Of a stretch of 64,000 bases of DNA, positions 18,961 to 27,768 are shown in pieces. Under the pieces are notes generated by a model that was not told the origin of the DNA, made no database searches, and saw nothing but the letters and a program-made list of their open reading frames with translations. A program made the translations under genes and the position numbers. Position 1 is the first letter of the stretch. Every line of letters begins with the position of its first letter. Source of the DNA: Rhodohalobacter sp. 614A (GTDB lineage: Bacteria > Bacteroidota > Rhodothermia > Balneolales > Balneolaceae); NCBI RefSeq assembly GCF_021462415.1, contig NZ_JAKEDS010000001.1:1150273-1214272 (forward strand). The letters run 5' to 3'.

Positions 18961-20001
18961 TTAATAAGAGTAAGCCACTCGGTTAATTGTACTCAAAAGA
19001 GACTTTTCATTTTCAGCATCTCCCAAAAGTTGCCAGATCATAATTCCGGACGCTTCTTCTTTTGCTAAAACGGTTTTCCGGATGATCGTGGGAATTCCAT
19101 TATAATAGATGGTATAATCGCCCGGCAAAGGCCATTCATCCACCCATTCCGAGCCGGGATAGGTGGTGGTTATCTCTTTATAATTCATGCTTCGCGGAGG
19201 ATTGCCAGGGACGGTACTAAAAGCATATCCATAAAAAGGAACGCCAAGCACAATCTTTTCCTTCGGAATATTTCTCTCCGATTTGAAATAATCAAGATCG
19301 TCAACAGCATTTTGAAAAGTAGAATGTGGTCCGGGTTGATCCGGTCGCCATGGACCGGTTCGGTCGTAAACCATGATATTCATAAAATCGTATTGGGCAA
19401 GTGCCTTATCCGTAAGTTGATCTTTATAGTAAACGGCAATTGCAGCAGTCATAAGTTTGTTGTGAGATCGCAGTTTTGTCCCAAGTTCGGTAACGAAAGG
19501 TTCGTAATTTTTATCAATGGCACTCCCTTCAAGATCCACATCCACACCATCGAGATTATACTTCAGTACTTGATCTACAAGATTATCAATCAACCTTGAT
19601 CGGTATTGGTCTGTCAACAGATGTTTGTAATGAGGATAATGCCCGCCTCCGCCGATAGAGAAAAGTACGTTTACATTTTGATCATGAGCTTCATCAACAA
19701 AATCAGATAAACCTGACAGATCCAGATTGTAATTACCAAGAGAATCGGGATTGAAAAACCAGAGATTGACATGGGTAAGTTGGTCAAAAGGCACACTTTG
19801 AGGATCTGCCTCAATCGCTGCCCGGATTGAGTAGTACCCTACAACTCTGAAGGAATTCTTGCTCCGGGATTCATCAAAATTTGACTCTTTTCCTGATTTA
19901 TTTTGAACCGTTGAAGTGCCGGTACAACTCCAAAATAAAAATGGGAGTGAAAAAAGTATTAATACGGCACAGAAAAGGCGGTTTTTTGAAAATTTTTTCA
20001 T
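18961..20001 (-). CDS. GH18 family glycoside hydrolase lipoprotein (chitinase-like)
   Basis: A 346-residue secreted protein. The signal peptide ends in a lipobox (LFWSC, Cys26). The GH18 barrel follows, with the SIGGGG strand (115-120) and the catalytic DGVDVDLEG motif (D151, D154, D156, acid E158), later MNIMVYDRTGPW and a final IMIWQLLGDAE strand. All catalytic residues of the DxxDxDxE motif are present, so it should hydrolyse beta-1,4-GlcNAc links (chitin, peptidoglycan or glycoprotein sugars). It has no carbohydrate-binding module and is short, as in Bacteroidota SusD-less surface GH18 proteins. It stands alone. Confidence 0.88.
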   Translation of the reverse strand: MKKFSKNRLFCAVLILFSLPFLFWSCTGTSTVQNKSGKESNFDESRSKNSFRVVGYYSIRAAIEADPQSVPFDQLTHVNLWFFNPDSLGNYNLDLSGLSDFVDEAHDQNVNVLFSIGGGGHYPHYKHLLTDQYRSRLIDNLVDQVLKYNLDGVDVDLEGSAIDKNYEPFVTELGTKLRSHNKLMTAAIAVYYKDQLTDKALAQYDFMNIMVYDRTGPWRPDQPGPHSTFQNAVDDLDYFKSERNIPKEKIVLGVPFYGYAFSTVPGNPPRSMNYKEITTTYPGSEWVDEWPLPGDYTIYYNGIPTIIRKTVLAKEEASGIMIWQLLGDAENEKSLLSTINRVAYSY

Positions 20002-20149
20002 AGACCAGTTTAAAATTAAAAGCGGTTTTTTTGGAAATAATTAGCGTTTCCACACATAAACTTAACAATGTTAATGTAGATTTATAATAGAGAGAATAAA
20101 GAATCTCCAACTACAAGTATTACCATAAACTACAGAGAGGTGAGAACTC

Positions 20150-20845
20150 ATGGAAGACAGAAGATTAATACCTGACCATAACATTCGCACGAAACCTGAA
20201 AAAAACCTTCGCAACTACTACACCATTTTTCTTGAAGTAGGGCTTATCTTGGCATTGTTGATATTAACCGTTCTCGCAAGAGTCCAATTTACAGCTGAAG
20301 AGGTTGATATTCCGGTTTTGGAAGAACAAGAAGTGATAGAGATGGAAGAAATCGTTCAAACCAAACAAATTGAACGTGTTCCGGCTCCTCCTCGTCCCCC
20401 GGTTCCGGTAGCGGTTCCAAATGATGAAATCATAGAAGATGTAGACATTAATATTAATGCCGAACTGGATTTTAACGCTACACTGGAACTGCCGCCAGCT
20501 CCTCCCGCACAAGCTGAGGAAAAACAGGAAGAAGAAGAGGAAGATTTCTTCGTACTGGTAGAGCAAATGCCTGAATTGATCGGTGGATTGGGATCTCTTC
20601 AACAAGAGATTGTATATCCTGAAAGAGCCATTCGTGCTAATATTGAGGGACGTGTTTACGTACGTTTTATTGTCAACGAACAAGGCCAGGTTGAAAAACC
20701 GGAAGTTGTTCGGGGAATTGGCGGAGGCTGTGATGAAGAAGCACTCCGTGTTGTTAAATTGGCGAAATTCAAACCGGGTTTGCAACGGGGAATTCCGGTT
20801 AGGGTTCAATACAATTTGCCAGTGATATTTAGAATAAAGTCTTAG
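20150..20845 (+). CDS. TonB family energy transducer
   Basis: A 231-residue protein with one N-terminal TM helix (about 24-44), a Glu- and Pro-rich periplasmic linker (APPRPPVPVAVP, then LPPAPPAQ and an EEEEED run) and a C-terminal TonB domain (about 148-231: YPERAIRANIEGRVYVRFIV, GGGCDEEALRVVKLAKFKPG). It links the ExbB/ExbD proton motor to TonB-dependent receptors. No exbB, exbD or receptor gene is adjacent. A Cys inside the TonB domain (GGGCDEEA) is common in Bacteroidota copies. The gene has its own terminator. Confidence 0.92.
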   Translation: MEDRRLIPDHNIRTKPEKNLRNYYTIFLEVGLILALLILTVLARVQFTAEEVDIPVLEEQEVIEMEEIVQTKQIERVPAPPRPPVPVAVPNDEIIEDVDININAELDFNATLELPPAPPAQAEEKQEEEEEDFFVLVEQMPELIGGLGSLQQEIVYPERAIRANIEGRVYVRFIVNEQGQVEKPEVVRGIGGGCDEEALRVVKLAKFKPGLQRGIPVRVQYNLPVIFRIKS

Positions 20846-20895
20846 ATGCCGAAACATTAATAAGTCATCTTAATGTAGTTGAAGGAGATAATCGT

Positions 20896-20930
20896 AAAGT
20901 GGGTTCAGGAATGAACCCACTTTTCCATTT
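20896..20930 (+). terminator. Rho-independent terminator of the tonB gene
   Basis: AAAGTGGGTTCA (20896-20907) pairs perfectly with TGAACCCACTTT (20912-20923) around a GGAA tetraloop; T-rich sequence follows to 20932. The downstream lipB start lies about 20 bp beyond. Confidence 0.93.
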
Positions 20931-20948
20931 TTTGGTTATCTTTTGTAC

Positions 20949-21668
20949 ATGATGAATTCAATTGATGTTTATGATTTGGGTAGCGCCCCATACCGGGCTG
21001 TATGGGACCTCCAAAAACGTGCTCAACAATCTTTGATTAAGCAGAAAAGAGGAGAAAATTCAGACCATAAAGTACTGAATGATATCCTCTTTTTTGTTGA
21101 ACATCCCCATGTGTATACACTTGGCAAAAGCGGTGATTCGACTCATCTTCTAAAAGGCCTTTCCGAACTTTCCAGCATCAATGCAGAATATATTGAAATT
21201 GATCGCGGAGGAGACATAACCTACCACGGACCCGGCCAAATTGTGGGATATCCAATCCTGGATCTTGACCGTCATTTCACCGATATCCACAAATATCTTC
21301 GGTTCCTGGAAGAAGTGATGATTCGAACGTGTGCAGATTTTGGTGTGTCTGCCGGACGAATTAAGGGATTGACGGGTGTTTGGGTCGGCCAGGAAAAAAT
21401 ATGCGCTATGGGAATCCACTGTTCAAGATGGGTTACCATGCACGGTTTTGCGCTGAATGTAAATACCGATTTGAGTTATTTTCAACATATTATTCCATGC
21501 GGAATCAAAGACCGAGAAGTAACCAGTCTTTCAAAATGTGTTGGCCATCCTGTTGATGAAACCGAGGTGAAAGACATCATTATCAAACATTTTGCAGATG
21601 TATTTAATGTAAAGATGAATAAACCCGATTCTGTGCCTGACACCTATTCGCAATTTTCGTACCTTTAG
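20949..21668 (+). CDS. lipB: Lipoyl(octanoyl) transferase
   Basis: About 239 residues from the ATG at 20949 (a TTG two codons upstream and a second ATG next to it are alternatives). LipB moves octanoate from ACP to the lipoyl domains of E2 and GcvH proteins. Residues seen (numbered from 20949): the signature RGGDITYHGPGQ (86-97 region), the catalytic Lys150 (GQEKICAMGIH) and Cys184 (IIPCGIKDREVTS). It is followed by lipA after 38 bp, the normal order for the pathway octanoyl transfer, then sulfur insertion. The tonB terminator upstream suggests that lipB has its own promoter close to the start. Confidence 0.95.
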   Translation: MMNSIDVYDLGSAPYRAVWDLQKRAQQSLIKQKRGENSDHKVLNDILFFVEHPHVYTLGKSGDSTHLLKGLSELSSINAEYIEIDRGGDITYHGPGQIVGYPILDLDRHFTDIHKYLRFLEEVMIRTCADFGVSAGRIKGLTGVWVGQEKICAMGIHCSRWVTMHGFALNVNTDLSYFQHIIPCGIKDREVTSLSKCVGHPVDETEVKDIIIKHFADVFNVKMNKPDSVPDTYSQFSYL

Positions 21669-21706
21669 TTCCTAATAAAGAAGTCGTGTACGGCTTAGGT
21701 TGATTT

Positions 21707-22585
21707 ATGATTAAAGAACTTGATGTTATAGAGAAGTCCGGGCCCGGCCAACGTCGCCCCGATTGGTTGAGAGTAAAACTTCCCTCCGGGCAAAAATTTA
21801 AAGAGGTTTCACAAACCATTAGTGATCATAAGCTGAACACGGTTTGTTCGGAAGCCCGTTGCCCGAATATGGGTGAGTGCTGGGGAGCCGGCACGGCAAC
21901 ATTTATGATTTTAGGTGATGTTTGCACGCGGTCGTGTTCGTTTTGTGCGGTAAAAACCGGCCGCCCGCCTAAAGGTCTTGATTGGGATGAACCCAAACGT
22001 GTAGCCGATGCAGCCCATAAAATGCAACTAAAGCACGTGGTACTTACCTCCGTCAACCGTGATGAACGAAAAGACGGTGGAGCGCCTATATTTGCGGAAT
22101 GCCACAAAGTACTTCGTGAAACGATTGATGGCGTAACCATAGAGTCACTTATTCCCGATTTTCGTGGAGTGTGGGATGCTTTGCAGATTGTTATTGATAC
22201 GCCGCCGGATGTATTGAGCCATAATCTGGAGTCGGTTCCGCGGCTTTATCGAAATGTGCGGCCGCAGGCAAAATACGAGCGGTCGTTAGAGCTGCTGCAG
22301 CGGTGTAAGGATCAGGGACTTCGGACAAAAACAGGTATCATGGTTGGATTGGGAGAAACCCGTGAAGAGGTTATTCAACTCATGCAGGATTGTGTAGATC
22401 ATAATGTGGATGTTCTGACAATCGGACAATATATGCAGCCAACAAAAATGCATCATCCGGTTGTGGAATGGGTTCACCCCAAACAATTTGCCGAGTACAA
22501 AGAAATCGGCGAAACATTGGGCATAGAGCATGTTGAAAGCGGGCCTCTTGTTCGCTCTTCGTATCACGCTGAGCGGCATGTCTGA
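21707..22585 (+). CDS. lipA: Lipoyl synthase
   Basis: A 292-residue radical-SAM enzyme that inserts two sulfurs into protein-bound octanoate. Cys47, Cys52 and Cys58 (CSEARCPNMGEC) bind the auxiliary cluster that gives up sulfur, with the C-terminal Ser of RSSYHAE (283-289) as its extra ligand. Cys73, Cys77 and Cys80 (CTRSCSFC) bind the SAM cluster. The length and all ligands are standard. It lies in a run lipB-lipA-plsY-gpsA on the plus strand; lpdA, which uses lipoate, is 5.5 kb upstream. Confidence 0.97.
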   Translation: MIKELDVIEKSGPGQRRPDWLRVKLPSGQKFKEVSQTISDHKLNTVCSEARCPNMGECWGAGTATFMILGDVCTRSCSFCAVKTGRPPKGLDWDEPKRVADAAHKMQLKHVVLTSVNRDERKDGGAPIFAECHKVLRETIDGVTIESLIPDFRGVWDALQIVIDTPPDVLSHNLESVPRLYRNVRPQAKYERSLELLQRCKDQGLRTKTGIMVGLGETREEVIQLMQDCVDHNVDVLTIGQYMQPTKMHHPVVEWVHPKQFAEYKEIGETLGIEHVESGPLVRSSYHAERHV

Positions 22586-22666
22586 CAAATTTAGTTGATC
22601 AGTTCGGTTCTACTGATTCGTTTTCTTATTTTCGGAAAAAATGAATATTGAACGGAAACGCTTCCA

Positions 22667-23362
22667 ATGCTTGCACTAATCGTTGTAATCATAATTAGTT
22701 ATTTGATCGGTTCAATTCCCAGTTCTCTGTGGACAGGGAGGCTCTTCTTTAAGGTGGATATTCGCGACCATGGAAGTGGAAATGCCGGCGCCACAAATAC
22801 TTTCAGAATTCTGGGATGGAAAGCCGGTGTAGCCGTTCTTCTGTTCGATTTTGGTAAAGGATTGCTGTGTACAACTCTTGTCAGCCGGCTGGCATGGATC
22901 ATTGGCAGCGGACCGGTTCGTATTTATCCCGGTTGGGATGTAGAGCCGATGCTTCTCATTGTATGTGGTGTGGCGGCTGTAATAGGCCATATGTTTCCGG
23001 TATACGCCAACTTTTCCGGCGGTAAAGGTGCCGCCACAGCTTGTGGAATGTTGTATGGAATTGAGCCGATTTCTATCAGTATTTCGCTGGCCGTTTTCCT
23101 GATTTTAATGTTCTCTACGCGGTACGTTTCGGTTGGATCTATAGCAGGTGCCATCGCATACCCGATTACACAACTGATTTTACGGTATGGTTTCGGTTGG
23201 GATATTGACGGAAGCATTTTACTATTCAGCAGCGCACTCGCTATCGGAATCGTTATCAAGCACAAAGGCAATATTAAAAGATTGTTAAACGGTACTGAAA
23301 ACCGAGTTCGTTCGTTTAAACCTGCAAAGGGAAAATTGAATAAAGAGCAGACAGCAGCGTGA
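22667..23362 (+). CDS. plsY: Glycerol-3-phosphate acyltransferase PlsY
   Basis: A 231-residue integral membrane enzyme that acylates glycerol-3-phosphate from acyl-phosphate, the first step of phospholipid synthesis. It has the three PlsY blocks: IPSSLWTGR near the first helix, GSGNAGATNTFR (36-47) and the GGKGAAT loop (about residue 121). About five to six hydrophobic segments. The C-terminus is a basic cytoplasmic tail. The last four bases (GTGA) overlap the GTG start of gpsA, which makes its substrate, so the two are translationally coupled. Confidence 0.95.
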   Translation: MLALIVVIIISYLIGSIPSSLWTGRLFFKVDIRDHGSGNAGATNTFRILGWKAGVAVLLFDFGKGLLCTTLVSRLAWIIGSGPVRIYPGWDVEPMLLIVCGVAAVIGHMFPVYANFSGGKGAATACGMLYGIEPISISISLAVFLILMFSTRYVSVGSIAGAIAYPITQLILRYGFGWDIDGSILLFSSALAIGIVIKHKGNIKRLLNGTENRVRSFKPAKGKLNKEQTAA

Positions 23363-24369
23363 AAAAAATAAGCATTTTAGGAGCGGGAAGTTTTGGAACC
23401 GCAATAGCCGTTGTATTAGGGCAGAGCGGGTATCCAATTACCATTTGGGCCCGGGAACCAGAAGTTGTAGACGGCATCAACGAAACAGGATATAACCCGG
23501 AGTACATTTCGGATGTTGAACTCCCAAAATCTGTAAAGGCAAGCCATTCTATTGAGGATACTTTGAAAGGCGCAGATATGATTGTGTTTGCAACGCCATC
23601 TCACGCTATTCGTGAGGTTGCCAACAAGGCAAAAGAGTTTGTAACGGGTGATGAAATCATTGTTTCTGTTGCAAAAGGTATCGAACAGGATACGTTAATG
23701 ACACCCTCACAAATTTTAGTAGATGTGTTGGAAGGAGCTGTGTTGGAAGATCAGATTGGAATTCTAACCGGACCAACCCATGCCGAGGAGGTAAGCAAAT
23801 TCAAACCAACGGCAATTACGGCCTCTGCATATTCCAAACGGGCAGCGAGAATTATCCAGGAAACGTTTATGACACCGATGTTCCGCGTATACCTGAATCA
23901 TGATATCCTGGGAGCTGAAATTGGCGGTGCACTGAAAAATATTATGGCGATTGCCGCAGGAATTATTGACGGCGCTGAATTAGGCGATAATGCCAAGGCG
24001 GCACTTATGACGCGTGGCCTGCACGAGATGAAGCGGATGGGATGCGTGTTGGGAGGCTCACAGGACACGTTTTCCGGTTTGACAGGAATGGGAGATTTAA
24101 TCGTTACCTGCACAAGTCAGCACAGCCGGAATCGTTATGTAGGATATAACATTGGCCGCGGTTTGTCGTTACAAGAAATTACTTCGGGCATGAACATGAT
24201 TGCCGAAGGTGTAAAAACCACGAAGTCAGTTCATCAATGGTCCCGGCGAAACAATATTGAGATGCCCATAACCGAAGCTGTGTATAAAGTGTTATTTGAG
24301 AAAATGGATCCCAAGGATGCCGTGAATGAGTTGATGACGCGCAATGCCAAAGACGAAATTATGATTTAA
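23359..24369 (+). CDS. gpsA: Glycerol-3-phosphate dehydrogenase [NAD(P)+]
   Basis: A 336-residue cytosolic enzyme reducing dihydroxyacetone phosphate to sn-glycerol-3-phosphate. It has the Rossmann fingerprint ILGAGSFGTA (6-15), VSVAKGIEQ, a GPTHAEEV block, the catalytic Lys in GGALKNIMAIAAGI and the substrate region GLTGMGDLIVTCTS. The start is GTG inside the plsY stop (4-bp overlap). Product and next enzyme are thus encoded together. A 105-bp palindrome-rich spacer follows. Confidence 0.96.
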   Translation: MKKISILGAGSFGTAIAVVLGQSGYPITIWAREPEVVDGINETGYNPEYISDVELPKSVKASHSIEDTLKGADMIVFATPSHAIREVANKAKEFVTGDEIIVSVAKGIEQDTLMTPSQILVDVLEGAVLEDQIGILTGPTHAEEVSKFKPTAITASAYSKRAARIIQETFMTPMFRVYLNHDILGAEIGGALKNIMAIAAGIIDGAELGDNAKAALMTRGLHEMKRMGCVLGGSQDTFSGLTGMGDLIVTCTSQHSRNRYVGYNIGRGLSLQEITSGMNMIAEGVKTTKSVHQWSRRNNIEMPITEAVYKVLFEKMDPKDAVNELMTRNAKDEIMI

Positions 24370-24395
24370 ATTGGTTTCAGACGGTCTGTAAATCT

Positions 24396-24434
24396 TATAA
24401 CTTCATGAAGTTATACATACGGCTCTTCATGAAG
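24396..24434. repeat. Two palindromes with a shared CTTCATGAAG core
   Basis: TATAACTTCATGAAGTTATA (24396-24415) is a perfect 20-bp palindrome. CTTCATGAAG recurs at 24425-24434. They lie in the gpsA/AlbA_2-protein gap. They may be a dimeric operator for the downstream putative regulator or a repeat remnant; AT content and lack of a T-run argue against a terminator. Confidence 0.5.
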
Positions 24435-24474
24435 ACTTCAAATCGAACCCCGACCTTCAATAAAATTCAAAACT

Positions 24475-25152
24475 ATGATGCTTCCCAACGGTGAAATCAT
24501 CATTTCCAGTATGAGTCCGGCGGACCTTCGCAACCTCATTCAAACCGGCGAAGGAATGTATCTCGAGTTTAAGAAAACGACTCCTTCCGTGGAAAAAATT
24601 GCCCGCGAAATTAGTGCATTTGCAAACTCAAAGGGTGGCACGATTCTCATCGGGGTAGATGATCGCAAAAATATTACCGGCATCAGCGCTTATTTCGAAG
24701 AGGAGTATGTGCTACACAAAGCGGCTTATGAATGTTGTGTGCCTGAAGTGCCGATTCAGATTGAACTGGTACACAGCGGGAATCAGGATGTAATGGTTGT
24801 CCGTGTGCCCGAAGCCGAGAAAAAACCCGTTTACAATAAAAGCAAAAAGAAACGGCTTGTGTTTGTACGGCGAGATGACGAAAGTGTGTTGGCAAGTGAT
24901 GAACAGGTGGAGATTCTCAAAAATACGTATGCAGATGAAGGAGTAACATTTGAATATGGCAAGAATGAACAGATGCTCTTTCGTTATTTGAATGAATATG
25001 GAGAAATCACCGTTTTAAAATATTCGCAACTTGTAAATGTAACGACCTATCGGGCTTCAAAAATTCTTATTAATTTAGTAAGTGCTGGTGTTCTGAAACT
25101 TTTTAACCGGTCCGATACCGATTATTATGGATTCTCTCATTCAATGAAGTAA
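24475..25152 (+). CDS. AlbA_2/Schlafen-type ATP-binding domain protein, putative regulator
   Basis: A 225-residue protein. The N-terminal part (about 15-140) is an AlbA_2 domain: GEGMYLEFKKT, IAREISAFANSKGGTILIGVDD and a RVPEAEKKPVYNK stretch are typical of this family of putative DNA-binding/ATPase proteins. The C-terminal 70 residues look like a winged helix (MLFRYLNEYGEITVLKYSQL, then SKILINLVSAGVLKLF). Together they suggest a transcriptional regulator, though some relatives have nuclease-like roles. It is 105 bp behind gpsA and 5 bp ahead of the Fe-S carrier gene. Palindromes upstream could be its own operator. Confidence 0.75.
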   Translation: MMLPNGEIIISSMSPADLRNLIQTGEGMYLEFKKTTPSVEKIAREISAFANSKGGTILIGVDDRKNITGISAYFEEEYVLHKAAYECCVPEVPIQIELVHSGNQDVMVVRVPEAEKKPVYNKSKKKRLVFVRRDDESVLASDEQVEILKNTYADEGVTFEYGKNEQMLFRYLNEYGEITVLKYSQLVNVTTYRASKILINLVSAGVLKLFNRSDTDYYGFSHSMK

Positions 25153-25157
25153 ACAAA

Positions 25158-25595
25158 ATGGCTGCAAAAGAAGAAAATTTAGATGATGTAATTGCCTCGT
25201 TAATTGACGACGATGAAGAAGAAAGTATAACTGGAGAACCGGTTGCTACCTCTCCAAAAGGGAATATGAAGCCGGTAATGCTTACAGAAAGAGCTGCCAG
25301 GCAGGTTCGGGAGATTAAAAAGAGCGAAGATCTTGACGAAGAACTATATCTTCGGGTAGCGGTAGAAGGAGGGGGGTGCTCCGGTTTAAGTTATAAGCTG
25401 GGGTTTGATATCAGAACAGATGAAGATCAAATTGTAGAAAGCCAGGGCCTTGAAATTGTCATTGATCCGAAACACCTGATGTACCTGGAAGGAATCCAGA
25501 TCGACTATCCCGATGGATTGGATGCCCGCGGGTTTACATTTGATAATCCGAACGCCAGCGAATCGTGTGGTTGCGGAACTTCTTTTGCTGTTTAG
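25158..25595 (+). CDS. A-type iron-sulfur cluster carrier (IscA/ErpA family)
   Basis: A 145-residue protein whose last 108 residues form the HesB/IscA domain. The three cluster-binding Cys are present: Cys74 (GGGCSGLSY), Cys137 and Cys139 (ESCGCGTSF). The first 37 residues are an acidic extension (DDDEEES) not found in classical IscA/ErpA. It should deliver 4Fe-4S or 2Fe-2S clusters to targets such as LipA, encoded 3 kb upstream. It starts 5 bp after the regulator gene and its stop nearly meets the convergent next gene. Confidence 0.92.
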   Translation: MAAKEENLDDVIASLIDDDEEESITGEPVATSPKGNMKPVMLTERAARQVREIKKSEDLDEELYLRVAVEGGGCSGLSYKLGFDIRTDEDQIVESQGLEIVIDPKHLMYLEGIQIDYPDGLDARGFTFDNPNASESCGCGTSFAV

Positions 25596-25601
25596 CCTAG
25601 T

Positions 25602-26429
25602 CTATCTCGTTCTGCTTTTAGAGTGAGAGTCGGCTAAATTAGTTTCAGAATCTTCCTCACTATTTTCTGCTATGGAAATGATCTTTTCTTGTGCCGATTT
25701 CTGGTGCTTTAAAGAAGCTTGAGACTGCCGGGTCACAATTGTTTGAAGCTGTTCGGTAAAGTCTTTTAAACTTTCCCGGGCTTTCTCTTTTTTATTCTCC
25801 GTCAGAGAGTGGAACAGTTTGGCAATTCCCCCAAAAATAATAACCCCAACAAGCATGGCGCCTTCGTCAGTACCTCCAGCAAAGAGTGCTCCCAGCATCA
25901 TTGCGGCACTCAATAAGGCTGCATAGGCAGGGTAAAGGATTTTGTTGAAGGTTTTTACACTTTTCTTAATTCGTATTGTAGACCGGTTATTGGATGAAGC
26001 AACTTCAACAACAGGAGATTTTCGCGTATGCAGAAATTTGAAGAATCCGGTAGGCTGCGCCTTCCAAATGATACTGTGAGTACGCCGTTTTACCTTTCCT
26101 GCAGAACCAAAATGAGATTCAATAACCGCGCGGAGCTCTGTCCATGTTTTTTCATCCAGTTCACCACGCGCAAATCCTATCAGCTCAATTTCGTAGTTGT
26201 TTCCGGTATCAAGAAAAAGAGGTTCTTCAACAGGAATTCCTTCATATTCAAGAGCAGCTTCCCTCACAAATTCGGCCGAAACTCCCAGCTCTTCTGCAAT
26301 TTTCTGTATCTCTTCAAAAGAAAGTGTATGATAAGATGAAGATAGCCCCGGGTAGCTTGCGTAGCGTTGTTGCAGTTCGGATGCCCGGTTTAGAATCGCC
26401 TTAATGTCTCTTTCGCTGTATGAGTCCAT
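25602..26429 (-). CDS. Unknown protein with N-terminal helical (HTH-like) domain and two TM helices
   Basis: A 275-residue protein I cannot name. The first 60 residues resemble a helix-turn-helix-like segment (SFEEIQKIAEELGVSAEFVREAALEYEG) found at the N-terminus of several 2TM-type proteins. Residues 80-160 are a basic beta-rich region. Two hydrophobic helices follow (AYAALLSAAMMLGALFAGG and GAMLVGVIIFGGIAKLF), then a charged, likely coiled-coil tail. Seen together it might be a membrane-bound sensor or scaffold, but this is not established. It is the 3' neighbour of NDH-2 with an 79-bp gap, so co-transcription is possible. Confidence 0.7.
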   Translation of the reverse strand: MDSYSERDIKAILNRASELQQRYASYPGLSSSYHTLSFEEIQKIAEELGVSAEFVREAALEYEGIPVEEPLFLDTGNNYEIELIGFARGELDEKTWTELRAVIESHFGSAGKVKRRTHSIIWKAQPTGFFKFLHTRKSPVVEVASSNNRSTIRIKKSVKTFNKILYPAYAALLSAAMMLGALFAGGTDEGAMLVGVIIFGGIAKLFHSLTENKKEKARESLKDFTEQLQTIVTRQSQASLKHQKSAQEKIISIAENSEEDSETNLADSHSKSRTR

Positions 26430-26508
26430 GGAGAGTAAAGAATTTGTTTTGGTTTGTGGAAATTGAGCCCTTCAGATAACATTCATCTACGGGATAAAAC
26501 AAAAGAGG

Positions 26509-27768
26509 TTACTTTTTTGTCACTCTTCCGGTAATTAATCTCACACCTCTTTTAAAGGTTAAGTAATACCAGCTCCACTCCGCAAAAACCCGAAAACGAT
26601 TTCGATAACCAATCAAGAAAAAAATGTGAATGAAACACCAAACGAGCCAGGCAACAAATCCACTGAAAGTAAACCCGCGGATTTTGGCAACAGCTTTTGC
26701 ACGTCCGATCGTTGCCATGGTTCCTTTATCGGTATAGTGGAAGGGGTTAACTTTATCGATTGATTTCCCTTCTTTGATAAGATTTCCGACATATTTACCC
26801 ATTTGCAAAGCTACGGGGGCAAGCCCGGGAAGTGGATTGCCGTCTTCATCCTTTGCATGAGCGGCATCACCAATTACAAAGATATTCCCGGTTCCGGGAA
26901 TAGTGAGATTTTTGGTCACAATAGCCCTGCCCATTTTGTCTATTTCACAATCCAGCGCTTTGATTAACGGAGATGCTTTTACGCCTGCTGCCCAAACCAT
27001 ATTCGGCGTTTCGATGAATTTTCCATCAATCTCAATTCCATTTTCGCGAATATCGGTAACAGGGCTGTCCAGAAGTATTTGAACACCCATTTTTTCAAGA
27101 TCTTTTTGGGCTTTTTTTGAGAGATGTTCAGGATAACCATTCAAAATGCCCGACATTGCCTCCACAAGATAGACTTCGGTTTCTTCGGGTGAGAGTGATT
27201 TGAAATCACGCATCATATTCCGTTTTGCAATTTCGGCAATAGCGCCGGCCATCTCAACGCCGGTGGGGCCGCCTCCAACAATTACATATCGCAAATACGG
27301 TTTGCGCTTTTCCTTATCCGGTATCTGATCCGCCTTTTCTAAAGACACCAATATCTTTTCCCGGACCTCAAGAGCATTAGCAATGGTTTTTAAACCGGGA
27401 GCGTGTTCAGACCAATTATCATTGCCAAAATAATTGTACTGTGCACCGGGGGCCAGGACGAGATAATCATAATTCAGCTTGTTACCCGATTTAAGTACAA
27501 TTGTTTGTGAATTCTTGTCGATTTCAGTCACCTCATCCATCACCGTCCGTACATTGCTATACTTTCCGAAGATTCCACGAATCGGCATAGCAATGTCTCC
27601 CGGTGAAAGAGCGGCTGTTGCCACCTGGTACAACAGGGGCTGAAACAGGTGGTGATTCTTTTTGTCTACAAGAATAACATTAACATTCGCTTTCTTAAGC
27701 TGTTTGGCGACAGAAATTCCTCCGAATCCTCCTCCAACTACCACGACAGTCTTTTTGGATGAATCCAT
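26509..27768 (-). CDS. Type II NADH dehydrogenase-like flavoprotein
   Basis: A 419-residue FAD enzyme of the NDH-2 type, which oxidises NADH and reduces quinone without pumping protons. It has the FAD motif VVVGGGFGGI (9-18), HHLFQPLLYQVATAALSPGDIA (key quinone-site QP and Q), a second nucleotide fold (IVGGGPTGVEMAGA) and NIFVIGDAA. A C-terminal hydrophobic hairpin (FVAWLVWCFIHIFFLIG) anchors it to the membrane, as usual. Its start codon lies directly beside the stop of hslO (zero gap), so the two are one transcription unit, with Hsp33 upstream. Confidence 0.93.
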   Translation of the reverse strand: MDSSKKTVVVVGGGFGGISVAKQLKKANVNVILVDKKNHHLFQPLLYQVATAALSPGDIAMPIRGIFGKYSNVRTVMDEVTEIDKNSQTIVLKSGNKLNYDYLVLAPGAQYNYFGNDNWSEHAPGLKTIANALEVREKILVSLEKADQIPDKEKRKPYLRYVIVGGGPTGVEMAGAIAEIAKRNMMRDFKSLSPEETEVYLVEAMSGILNGYPEHLSKKAQKDLEKMGVQILLDSPVTDIRENGIEIDGKFIETPNMVWAAGVKASPLIKALDCEIDKMGRAIVTKNLTIPGTGNIFVIGDAAHAKDEDGNPLPGLAPVALQMGKYVGNLIKEGKSIDKVNPFHYTDKGTMATIGRAKAVAKIRGFTFSGFVAWLVWCFIHIFFLIGYRNRFRVFAEWSWYYLTFKRGVRLITGRVTKK

